Source of the DNA: Chloroflexi bacterium TSY | GTDB lineage: Bacteria > Chloroflexota > Anaerolineae > Caldilineales > Caldilineaceae | DNA length: 64,000 bases | Assembly: GCA_019217005.1 (NCBI GenBank) | Contig: JAHBNG010000055.1 | Coordinates: forward strand, 1 to 64,000 | Direction: 5' to 3' | In this document: piece after piece, positions 8,958-17,500 of the stretch | How the letters are laid out: every line of letters starts with the position of its first letter | How positions within the stretch are numbered: the stretch's first letter is position 1 | Made by a program: the position numbers and the translations under genes | The notes under the pieces: model-generated | What the model was told of the DNA's origin: nothing | Database searches by the model: none | The model's input: the letters and a program-made list of their open reading frames with translations, nothing else

Positions 8958-9896
8958 ATGTCCTATACCGAGTGTGCCCCATCGAACATTTGGTTGGGTT
9001 GGCTGTTTGCTATTTCCGCTATCATCTTCTTTAGCCTGGTCTCTCCTGTTGCACGAGGAGCGATTGTCGCAGGGCAAAACCCTACCCTACTTCTCCTGTT
9101 ACGCTCTCTGATTGCCTTTGGTTTGATTTTCTGCACAATCATTTTCACATCTCCAAAACAACTAAGAGTCAGTCGTCGTGAACTTCTGCTTTTAATCACT
9201 GTTGGAACTCTCAATAGTGGGAGTATGTTGTGTTATTTCTGGTCATTGTCGCGGTTAGATGCATCGATCGCCTCGATGATTTCGGCTTTATCGCCGCTGA
9301 TGGTGCTGATCCTCTTGACCATACTAGGTGAGAGATTCACCCTTCGTCATGGCGTGCGGCTGGGCCTGGCTTTGACCGGTCTGTATTTGTTGATCGGCCC
9401 CGGTGGTCGAGCTGATCCAATCGGTATCCTTCTGGCGTTGGGCGCCGTCATTTGCTTCTCCATTCATCTCGTACTTACCCAGCGCCACCTCTCTTCTGTC
9501 GATCCAAGAACCATGACGCTCTATGTGATAGGAACGATTATGGTGGGAGTCACTAGTTGGTGGCTAATAGAAGGTGCCGAATGGCAGATGCCCGATCAAA
9601 ACGGTTGGCTTGCCATTATCGTGCTAGCAGTCGTAACGACCTATTTGGCACGACAGGCTCTCTATGGAGCGATACAGAGAATCGGCAGTGGTCAAGTCTC
9701 GCTCTTGACTCCGCTGAGCATACTCTTGACTGTCATTTGGTCCGTCTTGTTTTTGAACGAACGCTTAACCCCGCTCCAATGGGTCGGCAGTAGTTTGATC
9801 TTGAGCAGTGCGTTACTTGCAATCGAGCGATTTCAAATAGCAGATTGGTGGCCGTTTACGGCATTCAAGCACGAGGCGGGCCACAGAAAGAGATGA
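8958..9896 (+). CDS. DMT-superfamily (EamA) membrane transporter
   Basis: 312-aa protein with about ten hydrophobic segments arranged as two EamA repeats, for example IWLGWLFAISAIIFFSLVS at the start and VSLLTPLSILLTVIWSVLFL in the second half. The second repeat ends with the family-typical ...NERLTPLQWVGSSLILSSA. Members export or import small metabolites across the cytoplasmic membrane; the substrate cannot be read from sequence. The ATG at 8958 is preferred over the TTG at 8949 because GAAGG lies 9 nt before it. It stands alone between remnants and an IS. Confidence 0.85.
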   Translation: MSYTECAPSNIWLGWLFAISAIIFFSLVSPVARGAIVAGQNPTLLLLLRSLIAFGLIFCTIIFTSPKQLRVSRRELLLLITVGTLNSGSMLCYFWSLSRLDASIASMISALSPLMVLILLTILGERFTLRHGVRLGLALTGLYLLIGPGGRADPIGILLALGAVICFSIHLVLTQRHLSSVDPRTMTLYVIGTIMVGVTSWWLIEGAEWQMPDQNGWLAIIVLAVVTTYLARQALYGAIQRIGSGQVSLLTPLSILLTVIWSVLFLNERLTPLQWVGSSLILSSALLAIERFQIADWWPFTAFKHEAGHRKR

Positions 9897-10027
9897 GGAG
9901 GACTACAAAACCATTTGCTGCTGGCAGTAAAAACGATTGCTGTTTTCTGTTTTCTGCGGTACAATTCTTCCTTAAGAACTTGTGGCTCTTTGGGAACTTA
10001 TGTGGTTGACAGAGGCAAGAAAGATTA

Positions 10028-10075
10028 GCGTTGGTTGAGTGACGAAGTTGTATCGAAACAAATGTGGGTCAACTG
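10028..10075. repeat. dispersed repeat 'GGTTGAGT-CGAAG-GTATCGAAAC'
   Basis: This segment in the 9897-10166 gap resembles 25921-25970: both read GCG..GGTTGAGT, then CGAAG, then GTATCGAAAC, then GGGT. The rest of the gap shows no gene. Confidence 0.4.
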
Positions 10076-10167
10076 CATAAGTTCCTGTTTAGCCAGACTT
10101 AAAAAGAATAACTTCGGGGCAGGTTCAGAACAAGGGATGAGTTAGGTTTACAAAATTGAAATGGGCA

Positions 10168-11742
10168 CGTTAAAAAGAGAATAGGTTAAAGAGCCAGTTG
10201 CTGTTGAGGCTGAAGAATGGCATCAAGGGCGTCAGCCAAAGAAGGGACATAGGAATCGGTAGCCAGTTCTAAGGGTGAGTGACCGGAGCGTTTGCCACGT
10301 GAGAAGGTGCGATGATTCCAAAAGAGCTGTAAAAGAGTGGCCAACCAATCGGGCAAAGAGCGATGGATTGCAAGAAAGGGCCTGAGCCAAGCATGAAAGG
10401 ATTCAGCTAGAGAAGAAGCCCGATGGAAGCGATCCAGTGCATGCCAGAAGGCAAGAGCCATAGGCTGCAATGAGGGAGGAAAAGCTGTTCAATGGGAAGT
10501 TGATGGTCATGGCGATAAGTCCAGAGGTGTGTGATGAAGGCTTCGTACTCAGGTGAGAGGTTCTGGCGGAGGGGAGCCAGGGATAGTTCCAGGCGACGGA
10601 GGGGAGCCAGCAATGTAGGTAGATTCTGCTGCAGTTGGGTGGCAAAGTGTGCAATTTCATCGCGGTTCATCTCCATCATAAGTTGGGTGGCAGCCAGAAT
10701 GGTTTGTTGCGCGGCATCTGTGTTGACAAGCTGCCCGGTCGGTGAAATCGGCTCCAGTGCCTGACGGACCGTTCGGAGAAGCCATGTCCAGTTCTCGTGC
10801 AAGTCAACTGCTGTCAGCACCGTTTGGTCGGCAACCTCGAGAGTCACTGTGCATTTGCGTGGTCGCCCAGGGCGACGTGCAGGAGCAGTCTGCTCGTCCA
10901 ACTCTTGCCAAGCTACGTCACGGTCGGTCATGGCCTGGTCCATTTCTCTCTCCAGACGTTGGGTGATTTTGGTGCCATTCTGCATTTGGTGAAAGAGGTC
11001 ATAGGAGTGTGGCGCATTCATCCCCGCTGCCTTGGCTCCTGCCTGAATGCCCAAAGCCCCATCGGTCACCAAGTCATCAAAGGTGATGCCTCGCTCGAGC
11101 AATTCGAGAAACTTCAACCCCCATGTTGTTTCATCTCGGGCATCGGCTGCTGAGATATTCAACAGCGCAAACGATGCTCCGTCCACCACCGTCAGGCACG
11201 GTTGGTCGCCACAGAAAATTTCATCCGCTTCCCCCAACACCGGCAGCGTCGGCACCATGCTCTCATTGTACGCCGATGCCAGTTCTCCAACTTCCGCCAG
11301 CGTCCCTTGGATGAATCCCACCGACCGCTCCACACCTAGCAGCAACCCCAACCCCCTTTGGATATCTCGTACGCTTCCTCGCAGCATCGGCAACACCGTT
11401 ATGGTTCGTCGGATGAACGTCTCATCCACTTCGATCACATGGCTTTTCGGCTGCGGTCCTGGACTCACTGGCGACAAGATCGCTTTCAGCGCCGCTTCAC
11501 CGCTCTCTCAACTTATAGAGCCACGTTCGAGACACATTGTACGCCGTTGACAGTTCGCTCACTCTCCCCCACTCTCGATTCGGGTTGAGCATTTCCAACG
11601 CAAGATCGATTCGGGTTGACAATGATAGGGGGTCTGTTCGATACTCTGACATTTAGAGGCTCCTTTTTGGCTATTTTGGTCTGAACACCCTTATTTTGCC
11701 TGAACAGGAGCCTCTTTCTCTAACCTATTCTCTTGTTAACGT
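10168..11742 (-). mobile_element. insertion sequence of about 1.57 kb with a broken DDE transposase
   Basis: The terminal inverted repeats are GTTAAAAAGAGAATAGGTTA... at the left (from about 10169) and its near-complement ...TAACCTATTCTCTTGTTAAC at the right (to about 11741). The transposase stop codon falls inside the left repeat. A copy of the same element was not seen elsewhere in the window. Confidence 0.7.
10186..11652 (-). pseudogene. DDE transposase (DUF6399-like C-terminus), two frameshifts
   Basis: Three open pieces make one transposase. An N-terminal helix-turn-helix starts at 11652 (LALEMLNPNREWGRVSELST, then VSRTWLYKLRER) and stops at a TGA; one base restores continuity to GEAALKAILSPVSPGP. 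A catalytic core follows from about 11477 (LTVVDGAS, LVTDGALGIQ). The last part, in a third frame from about 10470, is WHALDRFHRASSLAESFHAW and HSPLELA, resembling DUF6399-type transposase tails. Both shifts are in all likelihood inactivating, although the first could be checked for programmed frameshifting. The IS family is not assigned. Confidence 0.65.
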
Positions 11743-11867
11743 ACTCTCTTCTTTGTCAACCTATTTCTGAACCAGCCCTAACTTCGACCTGTCATTCTCG
11801 AATAAAACGAAGGCTTGTCCTGAATGAAGCCTACGGAATCTATGTTTTCGAAGGGAGAAACCAACCG

Positions 11868-12398
11868 ATGTCCCAAACGCCGAAAGTTCTTCTTGATCCA
11901 ACAGCCGAGCAGACACCTGCTCAGAGGCAACGTCTTCCTCGTCCCACGTCTCTCGATGGACTAACAATCGGTCTGCTTGATATTTCCAAAGCACGGGGCG
12001 ATCTCTTTTTAGATCGACTGGATGCACGCTTGAGTGCGCAAGGCATTCAGACCCGACGTTACCAAAAGCCGACCTATGCGCGCGTCGCACCGGTTGATCT
12101 GCAACACCAAATAACGAATGAGTGTGATATCGTCGTCGAAGCACTCACTGATTGAGGTTCCTGCACGTCGTGCAGTGTGCACGACATCAGCAATTTGGAG
12201 CAACGCGGTCTGCCTGCAATGTTTGTGGCATCTCAAGAATTTGTGGAGGCGGCTCAAGCCCAATCGAGCGCGCTCGGGTTTGACCCAGCCGCGATCTTTG
12301 TCCCGCACCCGATCCAAGATCGCACCGATGAAGAGATGTATGCTTTAGCAGATGAAGCATATGAAGCGATTTTGGCTGAGATTTGTGGGGGCCAGTAG
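11868..12398 (+). CDS. UGSC-family selenoprotein (Sec at in-frame TGA)
   Basis: 176-aa product if the TGA at 12153-12155 is read as selenocysteine (residue 96). The open frame continues without interruption on both sides: ...NECDIVVEALTD, then Sec-GSCTSCSVHDISN..., ending AYEAILAEICGGQ. The motif U-G-S-C with a following CTSC is the hallmark of the UGSC (seleno)protein family as I know it, where the first residue is Sec or Cys. The biochemical role is not established. An 8-bp hairpin begins exactly 11 nt after the TGA, as expected for a bacterial SECIS. The ATG at 11868 has AAGGGAG upstream. The gene is convergent with the next one (16-nt gap) and follows an IS. A conventional caller would split it into two short ORFs. 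Confidence 0.8.
12156..12185 (+). promoter_or_regulatory. SECIS-like hairpin within the selenoprotein gene
   Basis: GTCGTGCA (12167-12174) pairs perfectly with TGCACGAC (12178-12185) around GTG. If the A-U pair is left open, the apical loop is AGTGT. The stem starts 11 nt after the UGA. In the E. coli fdhF case this distance is known to matter for SelB-dependent insertion. The G near the start of the loop also fits bacterial SECIS elements. Confidence 0.65.
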
Positions 12399-12414
12399 AT
12401 CCATCGTGTGACCA

Positions 12415-13512
12415 TTATAGTAGAATCCTCTCCCACACTTCTTGCACAGCTAATACACTCAGCAAATTTGCGACGATGCAGACTGACAAAACAGCATACC
12501 AGGACAAGTGAGGACGACTTACCCACACGATCAACCATGTCTCAAACAGAATCACGACGACTTCTGAAATCCAGAGCAGCACCATTGGGTTAATCGTGAC
12601 CGATGGCAGAAGAAAGAATCCCGCCATTCCAATGAGGGGCAAGGCAATGAATCCAATTTGCTGCCATCGCCCAATTGGCACGGATCGCGACATGTAGAGA
12701 ATCATCGACACAACAAACAGTGCCGCACCGAACCAGAACGCGCCCTCCAGACGATCGCTTTTTGAAATTACGATGTGAAGCGAGGGAAAAGTGATCCAGA
12801 CAAGTGGGAGCGAAACGATATTGGCGAACACGGCACAACCAATGATCCGACCAATAGATAAAGAAGTTGGGCTGGATGTATTCCCTCGCTCTTCGTGATT
12901 CCGCTGCTTTGGAAATCTAAACACTAGAATCCCTAAAAAGAGAGCAAATACCCCTCCCTCAACAAAAAGATTAACGATGAGTGCAAGAAGAAACTGAAGA
13001 GGGGGAAAAGTAAGCATGAGCGGGTTGGGGGCCGCTTCCTCCACATCTTCCCATCGCATTCGCCACAACTCGAACTCTTCGACATGGATTCCCTCATCCT
13101 GCACAAAAACCATTTGTTCTGAGCGAAATTTTGGATCAAAAACATTGCTCTCCCAGACATTCTCCAGAGTCTGCACGAGAAGTTTGGTCTGCTGTAGACT
13201 GCCAGAATAGTGACAGCTATTGATCAATCCATCTGTCATCTTGCAACCCAACTCAACCGTATCTGATAACGATAAGCAGGCGGGATGTGTGCAATCCCCG
13301 TAAATAGCCAGCAATGTTGGTGATGCGCAGTGCGCATCATCACAATGTAAAAGTTGAATTGCCTCAATGCTTTGAGCTTGACTACGATATTGAAAGAGAA
13401 AGTCAATCATATCTGGCGGTGGGACACCATTCGCAGAGATAATTTGGGCGGGGAGTAGAAACAAAACAATGATCGCAACAACCAAAGCGCTTAACTGTTC
13501 ATCCTGAGCCAT
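12415..13512 (-). CDS. multi-pass membrane protein with Cys-rich extracellular domain, function unknown
   Basis: 365 aa. It begins with a signal-like hydrophobic segment (LVVAIIVLFLLPAQIISANG), followed by about 130 residues presumably outside the membrane and holding paired cysteines (HCDDAHC, CTHPAC, ELGC, SCHYSG). About seven hydrophobic helices follow, for example LQFLLALIVNLFVEGGVFAL and TINPMVLLWISEVVVILFET. I recognise no family. The start is supported by AAGGA 6 nt upstream. It converges on the selenoprotein gene; a functional link is not implied. Confidence 0.6.
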   Translation of the reverse strand: MAQDEQLSALVVAIIVLFLLPAQIISANGVPPPDMIDFLFQYRSQAQSIEAIQLLHCDDAHCASPTLLAIYGDCTHPACLSLSDTVELGCKMTDGLINSCHYSGSLQQTKLLVQTLENVWESNVFDPKFRSEQMVFVQDEGIHVEEFELWRMRWEDVEEAAPNPLMLTFPPLQFLLALIVNLFVEGGVFALFLGILVFRFPKQRNHEERGNTSSPTSLSIGRIIGCAVFANIVSLPLVWITFPSLHIVISKSDRLEGAFWFGAALFVVSMILYMSRSVPIGRWQQIGFIALPLIGMAGFFLLPSVTINPMVLLWISEVVVILFETWLIVWVSRPHLSWYAVLSVCIVANLLSVLAVQEVWERILL

Positions 13513-13626
13513 TGCATATCCTTATACTTGTTTTGTTGTGTTCATCGAACGAAAGTGTACATATCTGTGAAATTGGGGCCAACCATAATCCGATCGCCAA
13601 TTTGCACCCTTTCTGGAAGAAAGACC

Positions 13627-13879
13627 GTAAGCATTCAGCGAGTCAGCCATCAGCTCGGCACTTCTCTGTACTGTTTTATGAGATCGACACCTGAGCTGTT
13701 CGGTTTGTTCGCACCTCCCCATTTGGCCTGTGACTCTCCTGAAGCAGCGCCTGCAGGTGGTCGCGATGGAGCCGATTTCTAGAGGTGTCGATCTCATAGA
13801 ACAATACACTTCTCTGTCGAGACAAGCTGCTTAAACGTGTCAAGCTGATAGCTGAAATGCTGATAAGCTGAACAGCTAC
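13627..13879. repeat. MITE-like element with long inverted arms, complete copy
   Basis: The arms are inverted: GAGATCGACACCT (near 13680) faces AGGTGTCGATCTC (near 13784). The right arm continues outward to GAACAGCTAC at 13879; the left arm carries an internal deletion. About 90 bp of unique centre lies between the arms. A second, half copy (left arm plus centre) is at 60936-61109. The rest of the 13513-14124 gap shows only the palindrome at 14001 and no gene. Confidence 0.65.
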
Positions 13880-14000
13880 GAAAGACCTTTTCCATAGATG
13901 AGCCTTTTGTTGCAAACCAATGGAACAAGCATACGCTGGTTTCTTCATTGATCTGATCATCCACTTTATCGTGATGAAGATCGTTCTTGCATCCTAAATT

Positions 14001-14082
14001 GAGTGTGCACCACAAAGTGTGTAAATGTAGCCGACTCTCTGACTGAGCCGCAATTGCATTTACACACTTTGGGACACACTCC
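14001..14082. repeat. palindromic mobile repeat, copy 2 (accacaaa...tttggga family)
   Basis: The left arm contains CACAAAGTGTGTAAATG and the right arm CATTTACACACTTTGGGA, both flanked by GAGTGTG/CACACTC. The design is the same as at 8742-8819, but with compensated base changes and a different centre. Confidence 0.55.
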
Positions 14083-14124
14083 CCCTAAATTATACAATGG
14101 AGTGTCCATAAAGGACGATGATTT

Positions 14125-14310
14125 ATGAATTTGTCTTCGCAGAAAGATATTGGACAACCTGAAGCTTCTCTTGCATTGGATAGATTTTGGGGATCCATAG
14201 GAGACACTACGCTTGCAAACTTCTGCTCTCTGTGTAACATTGAATGGTACATCAAAGGTACAGATCAGGGTATTGTATTGCAACCACCACGCCTATATCA
14301 TAGTCAGTAG
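14125..14310 (+). CDS. hypothetical 61-aa protein
   Basis: The ATG at 14125 follows AAGGA with 9-nt spacing, the only reason to consider it real. The protein holds ALDRFWGSIGDTTLANFCSL and a CSLC pair and resembles nothing I know. Its last codons run into the 64-bp palindrome at 14304, so its end may have been changed by that insertion. Confidence 0.3.
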   Translation: MNLSSQKDIGQPEASLALDRFWGSIGDTTLANFCSLCNIEWYIKGTDQGIVLQPPRLYHSQ

Positions 14311-14367
14311 ACCGCAATCGTGTCATTCTTGAGTGAAGCGAGGAATCTAACGATTGTGGTCTACTGA
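14304..14367. repeat. 64-bp palindromic repeat (REP-like)
   Basis: TCAGTAGACCGCAATCGT at the left faces ACGATTGTGGTCTACTGA at the right (one G-U in RNA). The centre, TGTCATTCTTGAGTGAAGCG then AGGAATCT, resembles the widespread 'GTCATTCTGAGCGAAGCGAAGAATCT' repeat of environmental genomes. Confidence 0.5.
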
Positions 14368-14416
14368 TAGTCCACTAAGGAATGTTCTGTTCCGCAGAAA
14401 GCGAAGTGTAACCTGT

Positions 14417-14489
14417 TATACCGAGCAGCGCCATAAAGGTTCATTTTTACTCATGTAAACAATGTTCTGTTGTGCTGCTGCGGAGTATA
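14417..14489. repeat. 73-bp palindromic-ended repeat, copy 1
   Basis: The ends are TATACCGAGCAGCGCCATAA and TGTGCTGCTGCGGAGTATA. An element of exactly the same length with the same ends but a different middle is at 31490-31562. Single related ends lie near 26012 and 45570. It lies just before the start of the alpha-2-macroglobulin gene and provides an unused upstream in-frame ATG. Confidence 0.65.
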
Positions 14490-14536
14490 TAAAGAAGATT
14501 TACGCTATATTTTTGGTTCATAGAGGAGATACGCTC

Positions 14537-17500
14537 ATGATTTATTTCCTTCGGCATTTTTTTTACCGATTCTTTCAGCAACCATTTCAACAGTTGTTCA
14601 TGCGATATTCACTCCGTCAACGGGCTTATCTGAAACTGGGCACCTTTGGCATCAGTACGTTGATGTTCGTCATGCTAGCCTGTATGAGTAGCCCACCGCC
14701 CCCTTTTTATATTGGTAATGTTGACGGCGATATGGAACTGTTGCCCGGCAACAGCCAAGATGTGACCTTCACACCCTCCTATCGAAACGATGTGCTTGAA
14801 GAGGGAACGAAGATTGAAATCGTGACATCTCATTATCCAACTGAAGCGCTCGATCGGGAGTTAGATCGGCAGATTCTATTTGTGGATGCGAAGGGAGAAA
14901 TCAGTGCCCCCATTGTCATGCCGGACAATGCCAAACCAGGGGACTCTCTTCGTGTTCAATTCAATCTATTTCGAAACAGCGAGCGCCCCACCGACCAAAC
15001 AACCATCTCGTTTAATGTTCTCCCCGAGATCACTATTCGTCACCTAAACCCCAACAGCGTTTGGGAGAGTGGGCCGGTGACGAATTTGCTGGTACAGGTG
15101 TTTGACAATCGTGAGCAGCACCCAATTGCGAATGCCCGTTGGCAAGCCGAAGCTTATACTGGCCCACGCGAAATGGATTTCGATTCATCGGGCACAACGG
15201 ATGAAAATGGCTTTGCCCAGATCCGCGTCGACCTGAGTGACGGACCGGTTTGGGAGGTGCACTATGGGCTTGAGGTCTCGGTCGAGACAGAACGAGGTAC
15301 CTTTGAAGCTTCAGTGGATGGCTTCAAGGGCGCAGAGGCATTTGATGTGCTCGTTTCCACTGATAAGCCAATCTACCAGCCAGGCCAAACCATCCACGTA
15401 CGGGCATTGGCGCTGCTCAAAACCAGCATGAAGGCGGCAGCTGACCAGGGAATTCTTGTGCGCTTGGTCGACCCCAAGGGGAACATTATCAGCGAGCAGC
15501 AGGGCGAGACTTCCGACTATGGCATTGCGAGTCTCAATTTCCCGCTGGATAGCCAGATTATGAGTGGAGACTATACCCTGCGAGCCGAAACAGCTTTTGG
15601 TGTCTACAACCGTACCGTGGAAGTAAAGCCCTACATCCTGCCCCGTTTCGAAATCATTTTTGATAGCGACCAATCCTTCTACGCATCGGGTGATACAGTA
15701 TCCGGAACTATCGATGCAACCTACTTTTTTGGCAAACCAGTGACTGAAGGTATGGTACAGATCACGGGCTTTGCACCTGAAATCTCTGGCAGTCCCGATA
15801 TGGTTGAGATCATCTCTCTTGTAGGTGAGACCGACAAATTTGGGCGCTATCGCTATGAATTTGTATTGCCTGATACCCTCGTTGGTCAAGAGGCGCATGA
15901 TTCTGTTCAGATTGATCTGGAGATCACAGTGATCGATGCGGCCAACCACGCCGAAGAAGTAGAAGAACAAGTGATCGTTGCGCAACAGTCCTTGCTCTTT
16001 GACGCCATTGCCGAGTCGGGCGAACTAGAGACAGGAGTCGAGAACATCGTCTACATTCAAGCATCAACGCCCGATGGACGGCCAGCCCGGGAGAGTCTGA
16101 CCGTTGAAATCGATGGTCAGAGCCAATCTGTTGAAACCGATTCATTTGGACTGGCCACTGTGTTGGTGAATCCTGCCTCAAATGCATCCGTTGTCCCCAT
16201 GACAATTCAGGCTCAAGACATCTCACAGACGCTTCATCTGCAGACCAATTGGTCAGTAAGCCAGCAAGAGGAGGTCAGCCTTCTCCTCCGCCCCTCTCAA
16301 GCTGAAATTGCGGTTGGCGATCCCCTGGCGTTAGAAGTGCTCGTTGCAACAGATCAGGACCACGCCCGCTCCAACGAACTTGTCCTCATAGAGGTCAGCA
16401 AGCAGGGGTACCTCTACCACACAGATGCAGTTATGCTTCAGGGCGGACGAGCAGTCGCCATGCTGCAGCTGGATCCAAGCCTCATTGGAACGATTCAGGT
16501 CTCCGCTTATCTAGTCTCCCACGAATCAAACTACTACAACAGCGACTTGCGCGGTCCCTACTTGGCTGGCGACCAGCGGCTGGTGTTGGTGAACCCTACC
16601 GAGATGGAAGTTGATTTGACGACCGATGCCCGCGACTACCGCCCAGGCGACACAGCTACATTAGATGTACAGATCGCCCAAGATGATCGCCCAATTCAGG
16701 GAATGCTCGGTATCTCGATCGTGGATGAGTCGGTCTTTGCCCTTGGTGCCCAAGATCCAGCCTTTGCTCGCACCTACTTTCTGATTGACAAAGAGCTAAC
16801 CAATCGTCACTATGGCATTAACGGTTTTGCCCCCTTTGGTGGTGAACCTTCTCCCTATGTGACCGACAAACGATTTGCCGCGGCCGGGGGACTGAACCAC
16901 CGCAGCGAAGAGGTAGCGGCTCAACAGACGGCTCTCTTTGGGGCGTTGGCGCAGGAACTTCAGTGGACAAAATCGGTTCAAGCATCAGCAACGCTACCGA
17001 CCTCAGCTCACGTTTCTGAATCTGCCCAAGGGGCTGGTCATGCCATCCCCGTCGGTTTCTTCTTCACGGTTCTTGCGATTTGCGTAGGGCGTCGCAATCG
17101 GAAGCAAACGCTCTGGAGCATTGCTGTCATATTGGTCAGCACCCTGCTCTGGACAGCCTGCGCCAGCGCACCAATGGCTCCTGCAGCCGAAAGTGGAGGA
17201 GCCGATATGGCAGACGCAGCATCAGAAGAGATGGCCGCAAGCGACGGTTTCCGCGAAACGGGCGGCTCTATTCTGACAGAGCAAAGTGCTGCCAAGCCTC
17301 GTCTGCGCCAGTTTTTTCCCGAAACGCTCATCTGGCTACCCGAAGTAGAGACCGATGCTGATGGACGCGCCCAAATTGAAGTACCGATTGCCGACTCGAT
17401 CACGACGTGGCGCATTTCGCTGATCGCCTCTGACAAAGAGGGACACTTGGGTAGCGCCCAGCTCCCCATGCGCGTCTTTCAGGATTTCTTCGTAGAGCCA

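Noticed and set aside
11047..11550. Long plus-strand ORF across the transposase
   Set aside because: It is the antisense shadow of the DDE transposase; no start signal or domain.
12153..12155. Plain nonsense mutation in a decaying gene
   Set aside because: The frame is perfect on both sides, the stop is TGA at the family's Sec/Cys site, and a SECIS-like hairpin has the exact expected spacing.
15311..15985. 224-codon minus-strand ORF
   Set aside because: Antisense to the alpha-2-macroglobulin domains, with no independent support.
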